Shown here: positions 51,527-59,410 of the stretch, piece after piece
Position numbering within the stretch: position 1 is the first letter of the stretch
How the letters are laid out: each line of letters begins with the position of its first letter
Assembly: GCA_903892515.1 (NCBI GenBank)
Contig: CAITIS010000011.1
Span: 1 to 64,000, forward strand
Source of the DNA: an uncultured Planctomycetota bacterium
GTDB lineage: Bacteria; Planctomycetota; Phycisphaerae; SM23-33
Length of the DNA: 64,000 bases
Direction of reading: 5' to 3'
The notes under the pieces: model-generated
The model's database searches: none
Told to the model about the DNA's origin: nothing
What the model saw: only the letters and a program-made list of their open reading frames with translations
Position numbers and translations under genes: made by a program

Positions 51527-52524
51527 ACGTTGCCAAGGACACGCCTGTCGTCCTGGTTGTGGACGACGAAGCCAGCATCTGCGGCTGCCTCACCGATGCG
51601 CTGAGTTCCGAAGGCTTTCAGGCCATCAGCGCGACCAATCTCAAGCAGGCAATGGAGCTGGCGAGGAAGTACCGACCCGACCTGGTCGTGACGGACCTGC
51701 GGCTGGCCGAGACCACCGGCCTGGACGTCGTTGACACGCTGCGCCGTCACTTTGGCCAGGACCTCCCCGCCGTAATCATCACTGGCCATGGCGACCTGGC
51801 GGCCCTGTCGGCGGCGTCGCGGCTTCGTCCTGTCGAAGTCATCGACAAGCCCGTGGACTTGCAGCGGCTGACCTCAACTGTCCGCGCTGAACTCTCACGC
51901 CAGCAGCACAAGCGTCAAGCCCAGAAGCGAATTGAGCGCGTCCGCAAGCTGGCTCACAAGGCCAAGCAGTCCGGCAAACGCGACGCCACGATTCTCAGCA
52001 CCGCCTGTGCCGACCTGACCAGCACCTGCCAGAGCCTGCAAGGCCGGCTGGAGCGGCAGGAATCGGTGCTGCAGTACCAGACCGAACTGCTCAACTGCAA
52101 TTGCGAGGACGACATTTTCCGCCGGCTGTTCAAGCTGTTTGTGGAGCGCGGCGGCGCGGTCTTCGGCGTGGCACTTCTGTGCGACTCGGCCGCCGAGCTG
52201 CAAATGGTCGGGCGCTTCGGCGTGCCCCAGCCCGACGGCGCGAACTTCTGCAACGCCCTGGCCATGGCCATGGTGCCCTCGGCCCTGACGAGGCCGGAGG
52301 TGCAGGTCGTGGACTGCATGGACAATCTTTCGCTCTTCCCCGAGGTGCTGCACCGCAAGCTCATCGGTGTGACGGCCATGGCCGTGCCGCTGATGGCCAG
52401 TGAAGGCCAGATGATCGGCCTGGTGGTGCTGTACCGCAAAGGCGAGCAGCCCTTCCCCGAAGAAGACATCGCCCTGGCCGAACTAATCGGCCCCTCCACC
52501 GCCGCAGCCGCCATGCGGACGTAG
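51523..52524 (+). CDS. Receiver-GAF two-component protein
   Basis: A 333-residue protein. The receiver (residues 8-125) has D14/D15, phospho-acceptor D58 in LVVTDLRLAETTG, T87 in VIITGHGD and K109 in VIDKPVDL. A coiled linker (QQHKRQAQKRIERVRKLAHK) leads to a GAF-like domain (about 185-325; VFGVALLCDSAAELQMVG, VTAMAVPLMASEGQMIGLVV). No catalytic output is visible. ATG overlaps the kinase stop. It may pass signals by protein contact or bind a small ligand in the GAF domain. It is the last gene of the three-gene unit. Confidence 0.88.
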   Translation: MNVAKDTPVVLVVDDEASICGCLTDALSSEGFQAISATNLKQAMELARKYRPDLVVTDLRLAETTGLDVVDTLRRHFGQDLPAVIITGHGDLAALSAASRLRPVEVIDKPVDLQRLTSTVRAELSRQQHKRQAQKRIERVRKLAHKAKQSGKRDATILSTACADLTSTCQSLQGRLERQESVLQYQTELLNCNCEDDIFRRLFKLFVERGGAVFGVALLCDSAAELQMVGRFGVPQPDGANFCNALAMAMVPSALTRPEVQVVDCMDNLSLFPEVLHRKLIGVTAMAVPLMASEGQMIGLVVLYRKGEQPFPEEDIALAELIGPSTAAAAMRT

Positions 52525-52618
52525 GTTCTCTTCCCTCGCCCAAAAGAAACGACTGGGCCACAGAGACACAGAGAGCGCAGAGAACGGCAAAACTTTGCCC
52601 ATGCGCTCCCGCTTCCGC

Positions 52619-52642
52619 GTAGCACAGCCGCCCTCGGCTGTG
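52619..52642 (+). repeat. REP-like palindrome
   Basis: Foot GTAG, stem CACAGCCG, loop CCCT, CGGCTGTG. Same stem as the copies at 6909, 29690 and 55770. Confidence 0.7.
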
Positions 52643-53120
52643 GTCTTTTCCGTAGCCGGTGTCCGCCGAGAGCATAACAAGAATTGGGTGCCATGGTCTC
52701 GCTGTACTCGGCGTGACCATGTTAGACCCGACCAACGTAGCCGCTGGACGCCACGACCACAGCACCGGGCCATGCATGGCACCTTGCTCTCCGCGCACAG
52801 CGGCGCGGCGAACTCCCGCACTTCACTCACATCAGGAATCACGCTGGGCCAAGCAGATACGGCCAGGGCGAACCGGCTTGTGCGCAACAAGGTGCGCATC
52901 GGCCCTTCTAGAGAGCAACTCCGGGCAGATGGGTCCGGAGCGAGGAACGTTTTGAAAGTGAAGAGCGTCGCCGGGAAAAACGGACGAGCCGCCGGGTGAA
53001 GGTGCGCGAGCGTGCGCATGGGTCCTGCGCACAGCAGAATCGGGCTCATACACGATGCGGGCCATGCTCGTAATATGCTTGCCGCCAGTATGTTACACGG
53101 TTCTCGCCCCCCTTCCATAT

Positions 53121-53220
53121 GGTTTCAAACGGTTCCAAATCGTTCCGTTTGGTTCCGTTTCGTTCCGTTTGGTTCCGTTTGGTTCCGTTTGGTTCCCTTT
53201 GGTTCCGCTTCGTTCCCTGT
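53121..53220. repeat. Ten tandem 10-bp repeats
   Basis: Consecutive decamers of consensus (G/C)GTTCCGTTT run in perfect 10-bp register from 53121 to 53220. The central six are almost identical and the outer ones diverge. On the minus strand each unit contains AAACGGAACC, so short A-tracts are phased at about one helical turn. Confidence 0.85.
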
Positions 53221-53232
53221 GGCCGCGTCCAA

Positions 53233-53263
53233 CATGGTCACGCGAACAGCGTGACCATGCCAC
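53233..53263 (-). repeat. Hairpin with CCAC foot
   Basis: Perfect 11-bp stem CATGGTCACGC (53233-53243) / GCGTGACCATG (53249-53259), loop GAACA, then CCAC. It is related to the CATGGTCA hairpins at 37618-37725. Confidence 0.65.
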
Positions 53264-53338
53264 CCGCCGCGGCCAAGGCGTTTCGGGCGTCCGCCGCCAG
53301 CTTGCCGCTGTTCGGGCGTCGGCGGGCGTGATATCCTC

Positions 53339-53368
53339 TTGCGCTTTATCGGCCTGATTTCTTACAAT
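53339..53368 (+). promoter_or_regulatory. Candidate promoter of the LarA-like gene
   Basis: TTGCGC (53339-53344), 18-bp spacer, TACAAT (53363-53368), 21 bases before the ATG. The short leader contains AAGGAG. Confidence 0.5.
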
Positions 53369-53389
53369 GGGCCTTGAAGGAGTTCGTGC

Positions 53390-54661
53390 ATGATTGGCAA
53401 CGGTTTGACCAGCGGCGTGTTGAGCGACGAGCAGGCAAAGCAGATCGTCTCCCAGGCGGTTTCGGCGATGGCGCCGGCGGGCAAGAAGATCCTCATCATC
53501 GTGCCCGACCACACGCGGACCTGCCCCATCCCCCTGCTGTCGCGCGCCCTGCAATCTGAGTTGCTGGCGGCCAAGGCCTCGCGCGTCGATTTCATCATCG
53601 CCCTGGGCACGCACCCGGCCATGGAGCAAGCGCAGATCGAGACGCTCTTTGGCGTGGGCAAGGGCGGCTGGGAGAAGACCTTTGGCCCCAGCCAGGTCTT
53701 CAACCACGAATGGAAGAACAAGGATATGCTTGCGCCCATCGGCAAGCTCAGCAGCGACGAGGTCTGCCAGATCAGCGGCGGCCTGTTCAAGATGGACGTC
53801 GAGGTCACGATCAACCGTCGCATCTTCGACTATGACCAGGTATTGGTGCTGGGCCCGGTATTCCCGCACGAAGTCGTGGGCTTTTCCGGCGGCAACAAGT
53901 ACTTTTTCCCCGGCATCTGCGGCGAGGAGTTGCTGAACTTCTTCCACTGGCTCGGCGCGGTCATCACCAACCCGCGGATCATCGGCAACAAGTACACGCC
54001 GGTGCGGGCGACCATCGACCGGGCGGCGGCCATCCTGAAGATGCAGAAGTTCGCGCTGTGCCTGGTGGTCACGCACGAGGGGCTGGCGGGCATGTTCTTC
54101 GGCACGCCTGAAGAGGCCTGGAGCCCGGCGGCCGACCTGTCGTCCAAGGTGCATGTCGTGTGGGTGGATAGGCCGTATCAGTCCATCCTGGCCAAGGCGC
54201 CGAAGATGTACGACGACATATGGACCGGCGGCAAGTGCATGTACAAGATGGAGCCCGTGGTGGCCGACGGCGGCGAGTTGATTATCTACGCTCCGCACAT
54301 CACGGAGATCAGCTACGTTCATGGGCACGTGCTCGACCAGATCGGCTACCACACGCGCGACTACTTCCTGAGCCAGTGGGAGAAATTCAAGCACTTTCCC
54401 TGGGGCGTGGTGGCGCACTCGACGCACGTCCGCGGCATCGGCAAGATGGAAGATGGCCTGGAGAAGTGCCGCGTGAAGGTGACGCTGGCCACCGGCATCC
54501 CCGAGCGGCGATGCACGCAGGTCAACTTAGGCTATCGCGACCCGGCGAGCATCGACGTGAGCGAATGGGAAGGCCAGGAAAGCCAAGGCCGGCTGTACGT
54601 CGCCAAGGCCGGCGAGATGCTGTACAAGCTCAACAACGGCCCGGCGTGGCAGAGGGCGTGA
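53390..54661 (+). CDS. LarA-family nickel-dependent racemase/epimerase
   Basis: A 423-residue member of the LarA superfamily (lactate racemase and related 2-hydroxy-acid racemases or epimerases using a nickel-pincer cofactor). The N-terminal motif is VPDHTRTCP (D40-H41-T42-R43). The hallmark segment PHEVVGFSGGNKYFFPGICG holds the lysine (K170) equivalent to the one that carries the cofactor in lactate racemase. The C-terminal region has ITEISYVHGH. ATG has AAGGAG 8 bases upstream. LarB, LarC and LarE, which make the cofactor, are not in the window. The substrate is uncertain because many paralogues are not lactate racemases. Confidence 0.88.
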   Translation: MIGNGLTSGVLSDEQAKQIVSQAVSAMAPAGKKILIIVPDHTRTCPIPLLSRALQSELLAAKASRVDFIIALGTHPAMEQAQIETLFGVGKGGWEKTFGPSQVFNHEWKNKDMLAPIGKLSSDEVCQISGGLFKMDVEVTINRRIFDYDQVLVLGPVFPHEVVGFSGGNKYFFPGICGEELLNFFHWLGAVITNPRIIGNKYTPVRATIDRAAAILKMQKFALCLVVTHEGLAGMFFGTPEEAWSPAADLSSKVHVVWVDRPYQSILAKAPKMYDDIWTGGKCMYKMEPVVADGGELIIYAPHITEISYVHGHVLDQIGYHTRDYFLSQWEKFKHFPWGVVAHSTHVRGIGKMEDGLEKCRVKVTLATGIPERRCTQVNLGYRDPASIDVSEWEGQESQGRLYVAKAGEMLYKLNNGPAWQRA

Positions 54662-54777
54662 TCCGATTGCGATGTGCGAGTTTCGAAGTTCGAATTGAAA
54701 GGCAAAGGACGCGGAGCTAGCGATGGCTGTTTGCCTCGTGCTCTTCGTGACCTTTGTGGTTCAAGAAGATGGAGAAC

Positions 54778-55626
54778 TCAGACCGGCTTGGACAACTTCG
54801 CCAGTTCCTCGGTGCCGATGCGTTTGACTTGGCCGACATCGCGGCCCAGGAACCGCGTGGCCAGCTTGCTGAATCGCTCGGGGTTGTCCGTCGAGTAGCA
54901 CTGCAACTGGCCGGCGGCCCGCCCGGCCAGCAAGTCGTGTGATCGCAGGAATTCCTGCACTCGCCGCGCCACCGCCTCGCCGGGGTCGAGCAAGGCCGTG
55001 TCCGGCCCCATCAACTTGCCGATGGCCAGCGAAAGGAGCGGATAGTGCGTGCAACCCAGGATGAGCACCGCCGGCCGCTTGCGCTGCAGTTCGTGCAGGT
55101 AATCCGTCAGGACATATGTAGTGATCGGGTCTTCCTGCGGCCGGCCCTCCTCGACGATGGGGACCAGCAGCGGCGCGGCCGCCGCCATGATTTCACTGCC
55201 GCCATTGAGCGCGTGCAAGGCCCGCTGATACGCGCCCGACGTGATGGTAGCCTCGGTGCCGATGACGCCGATGCCCCGCCCGGCCGCCAGTTCCACGGCC
55301 CGCTGAGCGGCCGGCTCGACCACGCCGACAACCTCCACCGGCATGGCCTGCCGCAAACTGTCCATCGCCACAGCCGAGGCGGTATTGCACGCCACCACGA
55401 TCAACTTGGGATTCTGCCGCAGCAGGAACGCGGCGTCCTCGTGAGCAAAGGCGCGAATGGTCTCGGGGCTCTTGATTCCGTACGGCACGCGGGCCGAGTC
55501 GCCCAGATAGACCACGTCCTCGCCCGGCATGAGCCGAAGGATCTGCCGGACGACCGTCAGGCCGCCCAGGCCGGAGTCGAACACGCCGATCGGCTGATCG
55601 GACGATAGTCGTTGCAGGTCAATCAT
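54778..55626 (-). CDS. murI: Glutamate racemase
   Basis: A 282-residue cofactor-independent racemase making D-glutamate for peptidoglycan. The two catalytic cysteine motifs are VVACNTASAVAMD and ILGCTHYPLL. The opening IGVFDSGLGGLTVVRQIL is diagnostic. ATG 55626 is chosen; an ATG at 55662 is an alternative with no better ribosome site. The presence of murI supports a peptidoglycan wall in this organism, consistent with current views on planctomycetes. It converges with the LarA-like gene. Confidence 0.95.
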   Translation of the reverse strand: MIDLQRLSSDQPIGVFDSGLGGLTVVRQILRLMPGEDVVYLGDSARVPYGIKSPETIRAFAHEDAAFLLRQNPKLIVVACNTASAVAMDSLRQAMPVEVVGVVEPAAQRAVELAAGRGIGVIGTEATITSGAYQRALHALNGGSEIMAAAAPLLVPIVEEGRPQEDPITTYVLTDYLHELQRKRPAVLILGCTHYPLLSLAIGKLMGPDTALLDPGEAVARRVQEFLRSHDLLAGRAAGQLQCYSTDNPERFSKLATRFLGRDVGQVKRIGTEELAKLSKPV

Positions 55627-55734
55627 GCTGCTGAGTATACCGAGATGGCCCTGACCTGCCATAGCGATGCTGGAGATGCTCGCCGACGGCCGGGAGTGGA
55701 CCGCGCGACGAAACGGGGATTGGCCATGAAATCC

Positions 55735-55828
55735 CACAGTCGAGGCCGGCTGTGCTACGCAGAAAAGACCACAGCCGAGGGCGGCTGTGCCACGCGGAAA
55801 CGACCACAGCCGGGGGCGGCTGTGCCAC
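55735..55828 (-). repeat. Triplet of REP-like palindromes with 35-bp period
   Basis: Three 24-bp units start at 55735, 55770 and 55805, each CACAG(C/T)CG, a 4-base loop, CGGCTGTG and a C(C/T)AC foot. The two 11-bp spacers are themselves alike (GCAGAAAAGAC, GCGGAAACGAC), so the full 35-bp unit is tandemly repeated. It lies between the PHP gene and murI on the same strand. Confidence 0.8.
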
Positions 55829-55854
55829 GGGGTCAGAGAACCATGAAACCAACT

Positions 55855-56703
55855 CTAGCACGTCGAACAGCCGATCCGGGCCAGCAGCGTTTCGACGGCC
55901 TTTATTGGCACGCGCGGAAAGCCGATGGGTACGTCGTCCTTGTTCAGGCCGTGGAAATCAGACCCGCCCGAGACCAGCATGCCCAGCTGCTTGGCCAGGT
56001 CCAGAAACGTCCGCGTCTGCTGAATGCTGTGCAGATTGTGGTAGACCTCGATGCCGTCGAAACCTTGGTGCCGCAGGTGGCGAATCGCCGTTTCGAGCGC
56101 GGAGCGGTTGTCCCATTCCAGCGTAACGGGATGGGCGACGATGGCCACGCCGCCGGCGTCGTGAATGGCCTGGGCCGCCTGGGCCGGCGAGAGCCGTTCC
56201 TTGTCGACATACGCGGCCTTGCCCTTGGCCAGGAAGCGGTCGAAGGCGGCCCTGACGTCGGGCACAAGCCCCTTGGCCTGGAGCAGCTTGGCCATGTGCA
56301 GCCGCCCTACCACCGCCCCGCCCGCCATGGCCAGCAGCTCGTCCATGTCAATCTTGAGCCCCAGGGCCTGGAGCTTGGCGATCATCTTGGGGTTGCGCTG
56401 GGCGCGGGCGCCGAGAAGTTCTTCCAGTGCCTTGGCCAGGCCAGGACTATGGATGCCCACGCCCAGCCCCAGCACGTGCAGCATGCCGTGCGCGACGTTG
56501 GCGGAGATCTCGACGCCGGGGACAAACCGCACCGCCAAAGCTTCAGCCGCCCGCGCCGCCTCGGTCAGGCCGGCGATGGTGTCGTGATCGGTCAGTGCCA
56601 TCGCGGCCAGCCGTCGCCGTTCGGCCAGCACGATCAGTTCGCTCGGCGGATATGTGCCGTCGGACGCGGTGGAGTGACAATGAAGATCGACGAAGTTTCG
56701 CAT
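55855..56703 (-). CDS. PHP-domain phosphoesterase (TrpH/RNase AM-like)
   Basis: A 282-residue PHP-fold metal-dependent phosphoesterase. Metal-ligand motifs are DLHCHSTASDG, LTDHDTIAG, VPGVEISA, VAIVAHPVTL and SGGSDFHG, in the order of the YciV/TrpH group. Characterised members hydrolyse 3',5'-nucleoside bisphosphates and trim short RNA 5' ends. Length matches the family. It is flanked by a TPR/HEAT protein gene upstream (33 bases) and murI downstream. Confidence 0.9.
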   Translation of the reverse strand: MRNFVDLHCHSTASDGTYPPSELIVLAERRRLAAMALTDHDTIAGLTEAARAAEALAVRFVPGVEISANVAHGMLHVLGLGVGIHSPGLAKALEELLGARAQRNPKMIAKLQALGLKIDMDELLAMAGGAVVGRLHMAKLLQAKGLVPDVRAAFDRFLAKGKAAYVDKERLSPAQAAQAIHDAGGVAIVAHPVTLEWDNRSALETAIRHLRHQGFDGIEVYHNLHSIQQTRTFLDLAKQLGMLVSGGSDFHGLNKDDVPIGFPRVPIKAVETLLARIGCSTC

Positions 56704-56736
56704 GCGATGAGAACGGGCTCCGCACCCGTGGCGGTC

Positions 56737-59067
56737 TTACTTGCTTTCCGGCGCGAACGCCGCCGCCATGGCCGAGACGAAGGGGTCGGCGTCCTGGAGG
56801 AGTTGCTTGACGAGCTTGTCGGCCAAGCCCGATGGGCTTCCCGCCAGCAGGTTGATCGCCTCCAGCCGCACGAGCGGCGAAGGGTCCTCAAGGGTCGGCT
56901 TGATCATGTCCGTCATCCGACTGTCGGGTTCAACCCAGTTCAGCGACGAGAGCATCTCCGCTCGCACCGCTGGCTGCGGCGACGCCAGTGCTGCCCGGAG
57001 CATGCTCAGCAGCACCAGCTTGGTCATCCCTGCCGGCAGCGGAGGTTGGGTCTTGTCCTGCTCTGCCAGCCGGGCGTACGTCAGCAGGCTGCCGATCTGT
57101 CGGGCCGCACGCATCTGCTCGGCCGGCTGTCCCTGCTGCAAATCGCGGACAACATACCCAAGGGCTTCCTGCACGACCTCAGGGCTGGCCTTGGAATCGA
57201 CGAACGGCAGCCGGCGGATCGAAGCACTGGCGGCCTGCAACATCGGCGAAGCCGAGATCACCTTCTCGCCCTGTGTCAGCGGGTCGGCCAGCGCCGACAC
57301 CGTCAGACGCACCTCTGTCAGCGGGCTCCGCTCCAGCAGCCGCTCGGCCGCACCGACGTCTATGCGGACCGTCTCGGAAACCGATTGCCCCTTCTCCAGC
57401 ACAAGCGGCGCCGGCAGGGGCAGCACCACCAGGTTGGGCCAATCGCCCTTGGCCTGCGGCGAGTCCGCCTTCACCGACAGCAGCAGCGTGGGCATAATCA
57501 GGCCGCGAGCACCCAGCGAAATCGGGTACTCCGAAACATTCTTGAGTTCGACGGTGACCTCGATCGGCTCGCCCACGGGCAGTTCGGCCGGGGCGACGAT
57601 CCGCATCTGCAGGAACTTGTCCGGCGCGCGGGCCATCTCAAAGAGATACTCCGGCACGGCCTGGGCCAGCGTGGAAAACTCCTTGGCGTTGGCGGGCGCG
57701 GCCAGCTCGACTTTCTCTGCATCGGCCAGCGTCTTGACGGCCCGCCAGCCCGGGCCGGTGCGCGACGTCGGGGCCTGCTGCAAGACCTTCTGCACCTCGG
57801 CCGTTTCGTTCAGTTCGACGAGCTTGCTCGCCAATTCGGCTGCGGCCACTGCGTCGGTGGCAGCCACAGCGGCCAGGACTTTCCTGCCTTCATCGACATC
57901 GCCAGCGTTCAGCAGGCACGCGCCGAAGACAAGCTGCACATATGGATCATCGGGCGCCAGCCGCTGCGCCTGGCGAGCTTGCAGGAGCGCGTCGCCGGGC
58001 TTGTGCTGGTACTTCAGGTCAAACCAGGCCAACTCCGCCAGTTCGCCGGCCGACTTATCCTTCGTGGGCGGAAGAACCTGGCGATAGACCGCCCCCATGG
58101 CCGTGATCTCCACCTCGGCACGGTCCTGCTGACCGACCCGACGGCAAGCTTCGACGAGCAACGCCCGCAAGGCCAGATCCGTTGGCGAGGCCCTGATCTC
58201 GGGTGCGAGCGTCTCGATGGCCTGCTGATCCTTGCCGCTGTCCAGCAAGGCGTTGATGTAGTCGATGTAGAAGCGAGTCCTCATCTCCGGCGGCACCGGT
58301 CGTTGGTGAATGAGCGCTTGGCACAGTTCGAAGAACTTCCCGGCCTCATCGTACAGGCCTTGCCGCTGCAGTTGCTCGGCCATCGACCAGCAACTCTGGA
58401 AGTCGCGAGGGTTGGCCTCGAAGCCCGTCCTGGCCATCTCGAACGCCGCCGTGGGCGACGTGGAGTTGCTCAATTCCATCTTCATCTGGAGGGCTTCGCT
58501 TTGATGGGCGTCCAGTTCAATCGCCTTGTCGCACGCCTGCATGGCCTTCTCGCGGCTGCCTTGGTTGAGATATATCTGCGCCAGCTGAAGCTGCGCGGCG
58601 GCATGCACGCCCGGCGGCGCGTTCTGCTTGAGCACCGCCTCCAGAAACTCGATCCTCTGGCTGGCAGTGTCGGTGAGCTTCTGCGTCAGGTACATCCAGC
58701 GCAGGAAAACCGCGCAATCCAACGGCCGGGCCTTGAGATACTGGGCCGCCGCCACCGATGCGGCCTTGATGTCCCCGGCGCTCTCGTAGAACTCCATCAA
58801 GTCGCGGTTGATCTGAGGCGCGTCAGGGTCGAGTTGGTGGGCCAGTTCCAACAGCACCTTTATCCGGGCGGCGCGAGCGAGAACCTTGCCCTCGCGCAGA
58901 TGCCCCAGCGAACGGGCCTGGTGGTGCAGGGCCGCCGCCACGAGTTTGGCCTGGGGGCCCAGGGAATCCTGGGCGGAGGGACTGGACGTGGCGGGCTGGC
59001 TTGTCGCCTGGCCCCACGCGGCCGAGCAGCACAAGGCCAGGATAGCCATCATTACTTTGCCGAGCAT
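56737..59067 (-). CDS. Exported TPR/HEAT-repeat protein
   Basis: A 776-residue exported scaffold protein. ATG 59067 has GGGAGG 7 bases upstream and gives a signal peptide (KVMMAILALCCSAAWG) followed by a QATSQPATSSPS linker. The N-terminal half is TPR-like (ARIKVLLELAHQLDPDAPQ, LAQIYLNQGSREKAMQACD, QAQRLAPDDPYVQLVFG). A middle beta-rich domain (about 470-620; PVGEPIEVTVELKNVSEYPI) is Ig-like. The C-terminus has HEAT-like helices (PQPAVRAEMLSSLNWVEPD, PSPLVRLEAINLLAGSP). No enzyme motif is present. It is probably periplasmic, but its role is unknown. Confidence 0.82.
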   Translation of the reverse strand: MLGKVMMAILALCCSAAWGQATSQPATSSPSAQDSLGPQAKLVAAALHHQARSLGHLREGKVLARAARIKVLLELAHQLDPDAPQINRDLMEFYESAGDIKAASVAAAQYLKARPLDCAVFLRWMYLTQKLTDTASQRIEFLEAVLKQNAPPGVHAAAQLQLAQIYLNQGSREKAMQACDKAIELDAHQSEALQMKMELSNSTSPTAAFEMARTGFEANPRDFQSCWSMAEQLQRQGLYDEAGKFFELCQALIHQRPVPPEMRTRFYIDYINALLDSGKDQQAIETLAPEIRASPTDLALRALLVEACRRVGQQDRAEVEITAMGAVYRQVLPPTKDKSAGELAELAWFDLKYQHKPGDALLQARQAQRLAPDDPYVQLVFGACLLNAGDVDEGRKVLAAVAATDAVAAAELASKLVELNETAEVQKVLQQAPTSRTGPGWRAVKTLADAEKVELAAPANAKEFSTLAQAVPEYLFEMARAPDKFLQMRIVAPAELPVGEPIEVTVELKNVSEYPISLGARGLIMPTLLLSVKADSPQAKGDWPNLVVLPLPAPLVLEKGQSVSETVRIDVGAAERLLERSPLTEVRLTVSALADPLTQGEKVISASPMLQAASASIRRLPFVDSKASPEVVQEALGYVVRDLQQGQPAEQMRAARQIGSLLTYARLAEQDKTQPPLPAGMTKLVLLSMLRAALASPQPAVRAEMLSSLNWVEPDSRMTDMIKPTLEDPSPLVRLEAINLLAGSPSGLADKLVKQLLQDADPFVSAMAAAFAPESK

Positions 59068-59125
59068 CAACGACCTCCCGCGCTGCCCACATAATAGAAG
59101 TCGCGGCCAAGAGATGCAGCGCCGA

Positions 59126-59410
59126 CTAGGGCCTCTCCAGCAGAAAGGCCGTGGCGGCGGCAACACCTGTGAGTGTCACCGCCGCCAAGGAAATCCAATC
59201 CACGGATCGCTCAATGGCCGGAAACGTTCTGACCAGCCCGCGAGCAGCCCGCCATGCCAGCCACTGTCCAGCGGCAAGGCACAGCAATCCCAGCAGCAGC
59301 GCCGCTGGGCGGACCGGCCGAAATATCGGCCCGAACCTGACCGCGCCGAGCCCTTGCCACAGCAAGGCCACCGCAGCGACGGCGGCCAGAATGGCTACGG
59401 CCCGCCTCAC
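59126..59410 (-). CDS. Small three-helix membrane protein
   Basis: A 94-residue protein not recognised as a known family. Three hydrophobic segments are visible: AVAILAAVAAVALLWQGLG, ALLLGLLCLAAGQWLAW and WISLAAVTLTGVAAATAFLL. GTG start overlaps the stop of the upstream HtrA-like gene (GTGA), so the two are translationally coupled. That coupling suggests it works with the HtrA-like protein at the membrane. Confidence 0.65.
   Translation of the reverse strand: MRRAVAILAAVAAVALLWQGLGAVRFGPIFRPVRPAALLLGLLCLAAGQWLAWRAARGLVRTFPAIERSVDWISLAAVTLTGVAAATAFLLERP

Larger units (their letters stand above)
52525..53389. other. 865-bp gene-free region of repeats
   Basis: No convincing gene. In order: a purine-rich repeat GGGCCACAGAGACACAGAG (about 52554-52572); a REP-like palindrome with foot GTAG at 52619-52642; an incomplete GGGTGCCATGGTC element (about 52685-52722); a 350-bp stretch without recognised structure (52730-53100); ten decamer repeats (53121-53220); a hairpin with foot CCAC (53233-53263); and a promoter for the next gene at 53339-53368. 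Confidence 0.6.

Noticed and set aside
53055-53357. Coding frames through the decamer repeats (Phe/Val/Ser-rich or Asn/Thr/Glu-rich)
   Set aside because: Any frame through a 10-bp repeat gives periodic peptide; there is no ribosome site and the region is otherwise non-coding.
55735-55828. CRISPR-like array
   Set aside because: Only three units, each a self-complementary hairpin, with spacers of 11 bp that resemble each other; no cas genes nearby.
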